Positions 15,980 through 19,286 of a stretch of 19,286 nt of DNA are shown in pieces. The position numbers were made by a program, and so were the translations under genes. Numbering within the stretch: the first letter of the stretch is position 1; every line of letters begins with the position of its first letter. Below the pieces are notes generated by a model. That model saw nothing but the letters and a program-made list of their open reading frames with translations. It searched no databases and was not told the DNA's origin. This DNA is from Chrysochromulina tobinii (lineage: Eukaryota; Haptophyta; Prymnesiales; Chrysochromulinaceae): the NCBI GenBank assembly GCA_001275005.1, contig JWZX01001256.1, forward strand, positions 1 to 19,286. Reading direction: 5' to 3'.

Positions 15980-18781
15980 ATGCCGCGCCCTGCGGTGGCG
16001 TCGGCTAGGACGCCGTTTGACGACGACGAAGACGTTGCCTTTCCGCACGAGGACGAGGCAGCGTATACGAGTGCCGAGGTGCTCCCGACCACGGACGAGC
16101 TGCTCGAGCTCTCCGGCGAGGACACACTCGACCAGATCCGCGAGGTGGTGCTGCGCGAGCGCGGCCTGCGCGAGGTGGGCAGCCTGCTGCGGCAGCTGCC
16201 GCGGCTCGAGGTGCTCTCGCTCTCGAACAACTGCTTGCACTCGCTCGTGGGCTGGCCGCCGCTCCCGGAGCTCACCGTGCTCAACCTCAACTTCAACCGG
16301 CTGTCGTCGCTCGAGCCGCTCACGGTGTGCACGCGGCTGACGAAGCTGTACGCCGCGTCGAATCGAGTGGGCGCGATCGGCTCGCTCGCCGCATGCACCG
16401 AGCTGCGATGCCTCTCGCTCTTCCGCAACCGCATCAGCTCCCTCGACGCTGCCGTCAACGCGCTCGCCGCGCTGCCTCATCTGACCGAGCTCGATCTCGG
16501 AGCCAACCCGTGCGCCCTCGGCCCGGCGTACCGGCACCGGCTGGTGGCGGCGCTGCCCGCGCTGAGCAGCCTGGACGGCGACACGCTCACCGAGCTCGAC
16601 TACGAGATCGCCGTCGGATTCCTCGAGGAGGGGTCGCCGGCGGACGCCCAACACGGCGCTCACCCCGAGCACGGAGACGCCCAACACGGCGCGCGCGGCG
16701 AGCAGAGCGGCGGCAGCGGCGGCAGCGACGAACGCTCCCGTGCGCCCACGCTCCGCGCGGGTGGCGAAGGCGGCAGCGTCGCGAGCAGCAGCAGCGGCAG
16801 CCTCGGCGGCGGTCTTACCGGTAGCCGACGAGGCGCCGCAGACGTTCTCGTCCTTGATGATAGTGGTTACGGAGCGCCGTCGCGGTACGGAGCGCCGTCG
16901 CGCGCGCAGCCGCCCTTCGTGCCGGGCGGCGATGGTGGTTTCGACAGGGCGCTGGGCGGGGCGCTGGGCGGAGCCCATGGCCAGCGTCTCGATAGCGATG
17001 AGGAGGAGGACGACGACGACGATCGCGGACGCGGCGCAGGCGGGCCCATGGACGCGGTGGCATCGGCGATGGCGGCGGCGGCGGCGGCGGCCGATGCGGC
17101 TGAGTGGCAAATGGACGGCGGCGCTGGTGGCGGCCTCGCAGCCGAGGAGGGAGGCATGGGAGGCATGGAGGAAAGCTACGCTGCGCAGCGGCCAACCTCA
17201 GCGGCCGTCCGCCCCAGCACCTCCTCTCGTCTTCACACCGCCTCTCGTCTTCACACCGCCTTCGGCTCACACCCGGCTACCGGCTTACCGGTCAGACCTC
17301 ACGGAGCGTTGAACGCCTCCGCCCCCCGCCCCGGCACCGCCTCCGCCAGGCCCGGCACGGCCACAACGCTCGCCACAACGCGCCTCGAGTCGGCGTATAC
17401 GCGCTTAGGCACCGCCTCCGGGGCTCGCCCTGGCACCGCCGCCAACAGCCGCCCTGGCACCGCCGCCAACGGCCGCCCTGGCACCGCCACAGGCGGCGGA
17501 GGCGGCGGCGGCGGCGGCGGGGAGCGTCTGCCGATGGCTTCCGGCTCAGTGCGCGAGGCCTCTCTCTTCCGAGACCCCTTTTTGAACACCAACCCCATTC
17601 TACTCGAGTACCTCTCCCAAGCCGAGATAGAGAAGCATGCGGAGGGGGCCGGCAGCAGCCGCGGCAGCAGTCGCGGAGGCAGCCGTGGCGGCGACGGGCA
17701 CGGCGACGGCCTGAGCGACGGCTACCGAGAGGAGGGAGTAGGCGAGAACGGCTCGGCCCTCGGGGCCGCCTACGTCCCCAAGGGCGCTTGCCTCTCTCTA
17801 CCTGATGGCACAGCCGCAGGGGTCATCAGCCTGCGGCGTCCGATGGTGGAACGACTCCGACTGACTGCCATCACGATGGAACGAAATCAGGAGGTGAGCC
17901 TCGAGAGGCCCTCTGATGACGACTGATGACCTCTGATTGCCTCCAATCAACTCTGATGACCTCTGATGACCTCTAATTGCCTCTGATTGCCTCCAAGTGA
18001 CTCTGATGACCTCTGATGACCTCTAATTGCCTCATGATGGCCTCCCCCATTAGGTGAGCATCGACACCCTCGCCGCCTCGGCGCTCTTCGACGGGCAAGA
18101 GGCCGAATGTGGCGACGCGGCGACAACTGAACTGCGCCGGCTGCTCATCGCGCTCCAGGTGCGTGCCCCTGATTCCATCTCATTCATTCCCATCTCATTC
18201 CCATCTCATCGCCATCTCATCGCCATCTCATTACGAACGAATGGCTCCTCCTCCCTAATTACGAACGAATGGCTCCTCCTCCCTAATTACGAACGAATGG
18301 CTCCTCCTCCCTAATTACGAACGAATGGCTCCTCCTCCCTAATTACGAACGAATGGCTCCTCCTCCCTAATTAGGACGTGACCTCGGAGCGAGACCAAGC
18401 CCGCAAGGAGCTCGACACGGCGCGCGAGGCGGCGCACGCGCGCGCCGTCGTCCTGAGCGCCTCGGACGCCGACGGCGCGCCCAACACGGCGCTCGACCCC
18501 CTCGGTGCGGCAGAGGAACTCGCGGCGCTTCGGAAGGAGAATGCGGTGAGCTTCTGATGACCTCTGATCACCACTGATCGCCTCTGATGGCCTCTGATCA
18601 CCTCTGATCGCCTCTGATCACCTCTGATGGCCTCCCTCATCAGGAGCTGCGCAAGGAGAACGCGAATATGTTCACGCTCATGGAGGAGAATGACGCGCTG
18701 CGCAATGAGACGCAGACGCTCCGGCTGCGCCTCGAGTGCCTCGAGCAACTCGCGACGAGCATCCAGGAGGACTGCCCATGA
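15980..18781 (+). CDS. SDS22-like leucine-rich-repeat, coiled-coil protein, 4 exons
   Basis: Probable scaffold protein, perhaps of the centriole or cilium. Exons: 15980-17893, 18054-18158, 18375-18545, 18644-18781; 775 residues. About five SDS22-type LRRs occupy residues 50-175 (LPRLEVLSLSNNCLHSLVG, LTVLNLNFNRLSSLEPL, LTKLYAASNRVGAI, LRCLSLFRNRISSLDA), followed by an LRR cap (LTELDLGANPCA, then YRHRLVAALPALSSLDG). This layout resembles ciliary proteins such as CFAP410 or LRRCC1, without a decisive match. Residues 220-530 are low complexity, including RPGTA repeats at about 449-507. A conserved-looking island (LFRDPFLNTNPILLEYLSQA) follows. The last three exons encode a coiled coil (ELRRLLIALQDVTSERDQAR, ELRKENANMFTLMEENDALR). 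The leader frame is open upstream but has no ATG; ATG 15980 is the first. Confidence 0.85.
17894..18053 (+). repeat. LRR gene intron 1, filled with CTCTGATGACCTCTGATTGCC-type units
   Basis: 160 nt, GTGAGCCTCGAG...CCCCCATTAG. Its first bases GTGAGCCTCGA resemble the first bases of exon 2, GTGAGCATCGA. From 17907 to 18030 it is a tandem array of nine- to ten-base words CTCTGATGAC, CTCTGATTGC and CTCTAATTGC. Confidence 0.85.
18233..18372 (+). repeat. 28-bp tandem repeat x5 ending exactly at the acceptor of LRR intron 2
   Basis: Five perfect units (18233, 18261, 18289, 18317, 18345), each ending TCCCTAATT. The next bases after units 1-4 are ACGAACG; after unit 5 they are AGGACG, creating the TTAG|GACG acceptor. 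The array thus looks like serial copies of branch point plus acceptor in which only the last has a functional AG. Confidence 0.95.
18546..18643 (+). repeat. LRR gene intron 3, CTCTGATCACC/CTCTGATGGCC array
   Basis: 98-nt intron, GTGAGCTTCTG...CTCATCAG. Almost all of it is tandem CTCTGAT-starting decamers ending in GGCCTCCCTCATCAG, the same 3' end used by several minus-strand introns in this window. Confidence 0.85.
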
Positions 18782-18922
18782 GCGCCGTGTTGGGCGCCTC
18801 GAGCAACTCGCGACGAGCATCCAGGAGGACTGCCCTTGAGCGCCGTGTTGGGCGCCTCGAGTGCCTCGAGCAACTCGCGACGAGCCTCCAGGAGGACTGC
18901 CCATGAGCGCCGTGTTGGGCGC
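18740..18922 (+). repeat. 58-bp repeat x3 of the LRR gene stop-codon region
   Basis: Units 18740-18797, 18798-18855 and 18865-18922 each carry the last coding bases (LEQLATSIQEDCP), the stop and the word GCGCCGTGTTGGGCGC. Unit three is preceded by a 9-base CTCGAGTGC also present before unit one. Because every unit contains the stop, the first is used and the others form the 3' flank. Confidence 0.95.
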
Positions 18923-18961
18923 ACTTTAGATCCGCCCATGGGAAAAATCCGAGAGGCTTTA

Positions 18962-19100
18962 TCACTCGTCGTCCGTATGGACTCTGAGCACAGCCAGCAT
19001 TGCCAGGGCATTGAACGTGCCCTCAGGCGTGCGCGGCGTGTCCGCGTGAGTCGCGCGAGCAAGCAGAGACGCCTGACGGCCCAACGACCGATGCGATCTC
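18962..19100 (-). CDS. Possible last exon of a further minus-strand gene
   Basis: After a TTTGCAG acceptor-like site (19101-19107) the minus strand is open to a TGA at 18962-18964, ending TPEGTFNALAMLAVLRVHTD. The frame has ordinary amino acid composition. The next stretch towards the window edge has no convincing exon, and a different frame from the same acceptor stops at 19023. Family not recognised; this could be noncoding. Confidence 0.25.
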
Positions 19101-19107
19101 CTGCAAA

Positions 19108-19286
19108 GATTCTAAATTGAATACATTTGCATGCCCGGTCGTGATTTTTGGTTTCTCAGTACCGGGAGGTGGCCCCTCGGCATTGTGACTCAGAACCGGG
19201 CCCTCAGAGGTGGGGAGGCTCGATACAACGCGCTGACCCTCTTCACGCACGCTCGCATTTTATGGCACGCCTCGTCGCGACGATGG
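19108..19286. other. Right-edge region, no supported gene
   Basis: About 180 bases. 19108-19165 is AT-richer, compatible with an intron or intergenic DNA. A short minus-strand frame starts at an ATG near 19184 but cannot be joined with confidence to the possible exon at 18962-19100. Confidence 0.3.

Noticed and set aside
15935-17110. Long minus-strand open frame of about 390 codons
   Set aside because: Antisense shadow of the LRR gene: arginine/histidine/alanine-rich with no domain, while the plus frame has clear leucine-rich repeats.

Overview
This window looks like nuclear DNA of a GC-rich unicellular eukaryote. The evidence is spliceosomal introns (22 are modelled, almost all GT-AG with one probable GC-AG), very short intergenic gaps, R2R3-MYB and diphthamide-pathway (DPH7) genes, and membrane proteins with EF-hands. 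A haptophyte or similar alga is my best guess, because the base composition, compactness and GC-AG splicing fit. The sequence alone does not prove it.

Layout. (1) 102-4624, minus: a 12-exon gene that runs off the left edge. It encodes a TRPM-type SLOG (LSDAT) sensor joined to a SLATT two-helix membrane domain, with EF-hand loops at both ends. (2) 4747-7586, minus: a five-exon WD-repeat DPH7, the diphthine methyl ester hydrolase of diphthamide synthesis, with what looks like a dCache ligand-binding domain inserted in its last blade. (3) 7798-9126, plus: an intronless gene of unknown function. (4) 9478-11172, plus: an intronless membrane-bound matrixin-like zinc protease whose catalytic domain is split by two membrane helices and a cytosolic EF-hand. 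(5) 11985-12764, minus: an unknown acidic, serine-rich protein whose gene lies between two arms of an inverted repeat. (6) 13296-15783, minus: a five-exon R2R3-MYB transcription factor. (7) 15980-18781, plus: a four-exon SDS22-like leucine-rich-repeat/coiled-coil protein. (8) At the right edge there may be the last exon of another minus-strand gene.

The genes do not form a pathway. Two features recur. First, three proteins carry unusual sensor architectures: Ca2+ binding joined to a putative pore, Ca2+ binding inside a protease, and a ligand domain inside DPH7. Second, most introns carry copies of the exon ends next to them. The start of the intron copies the start of the downstream exon, or the end of the intron copies the end of the upstream exon. 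This is the signature expected if introns arise by tandem duplication of a short exonic segment across an AG|GT. The rest of these introns is filled with short tandem units, always in the sense orientation, carrying CTGAT/CTAAT words that resemble branch points. The block holding the two adjacent intronless genes (3 and 4) lacks these repeats.

All exon boundaries were derived by hand from reading frame, splice dinucleotides and family conservation. No alignment, database search or RNA evidence was available.
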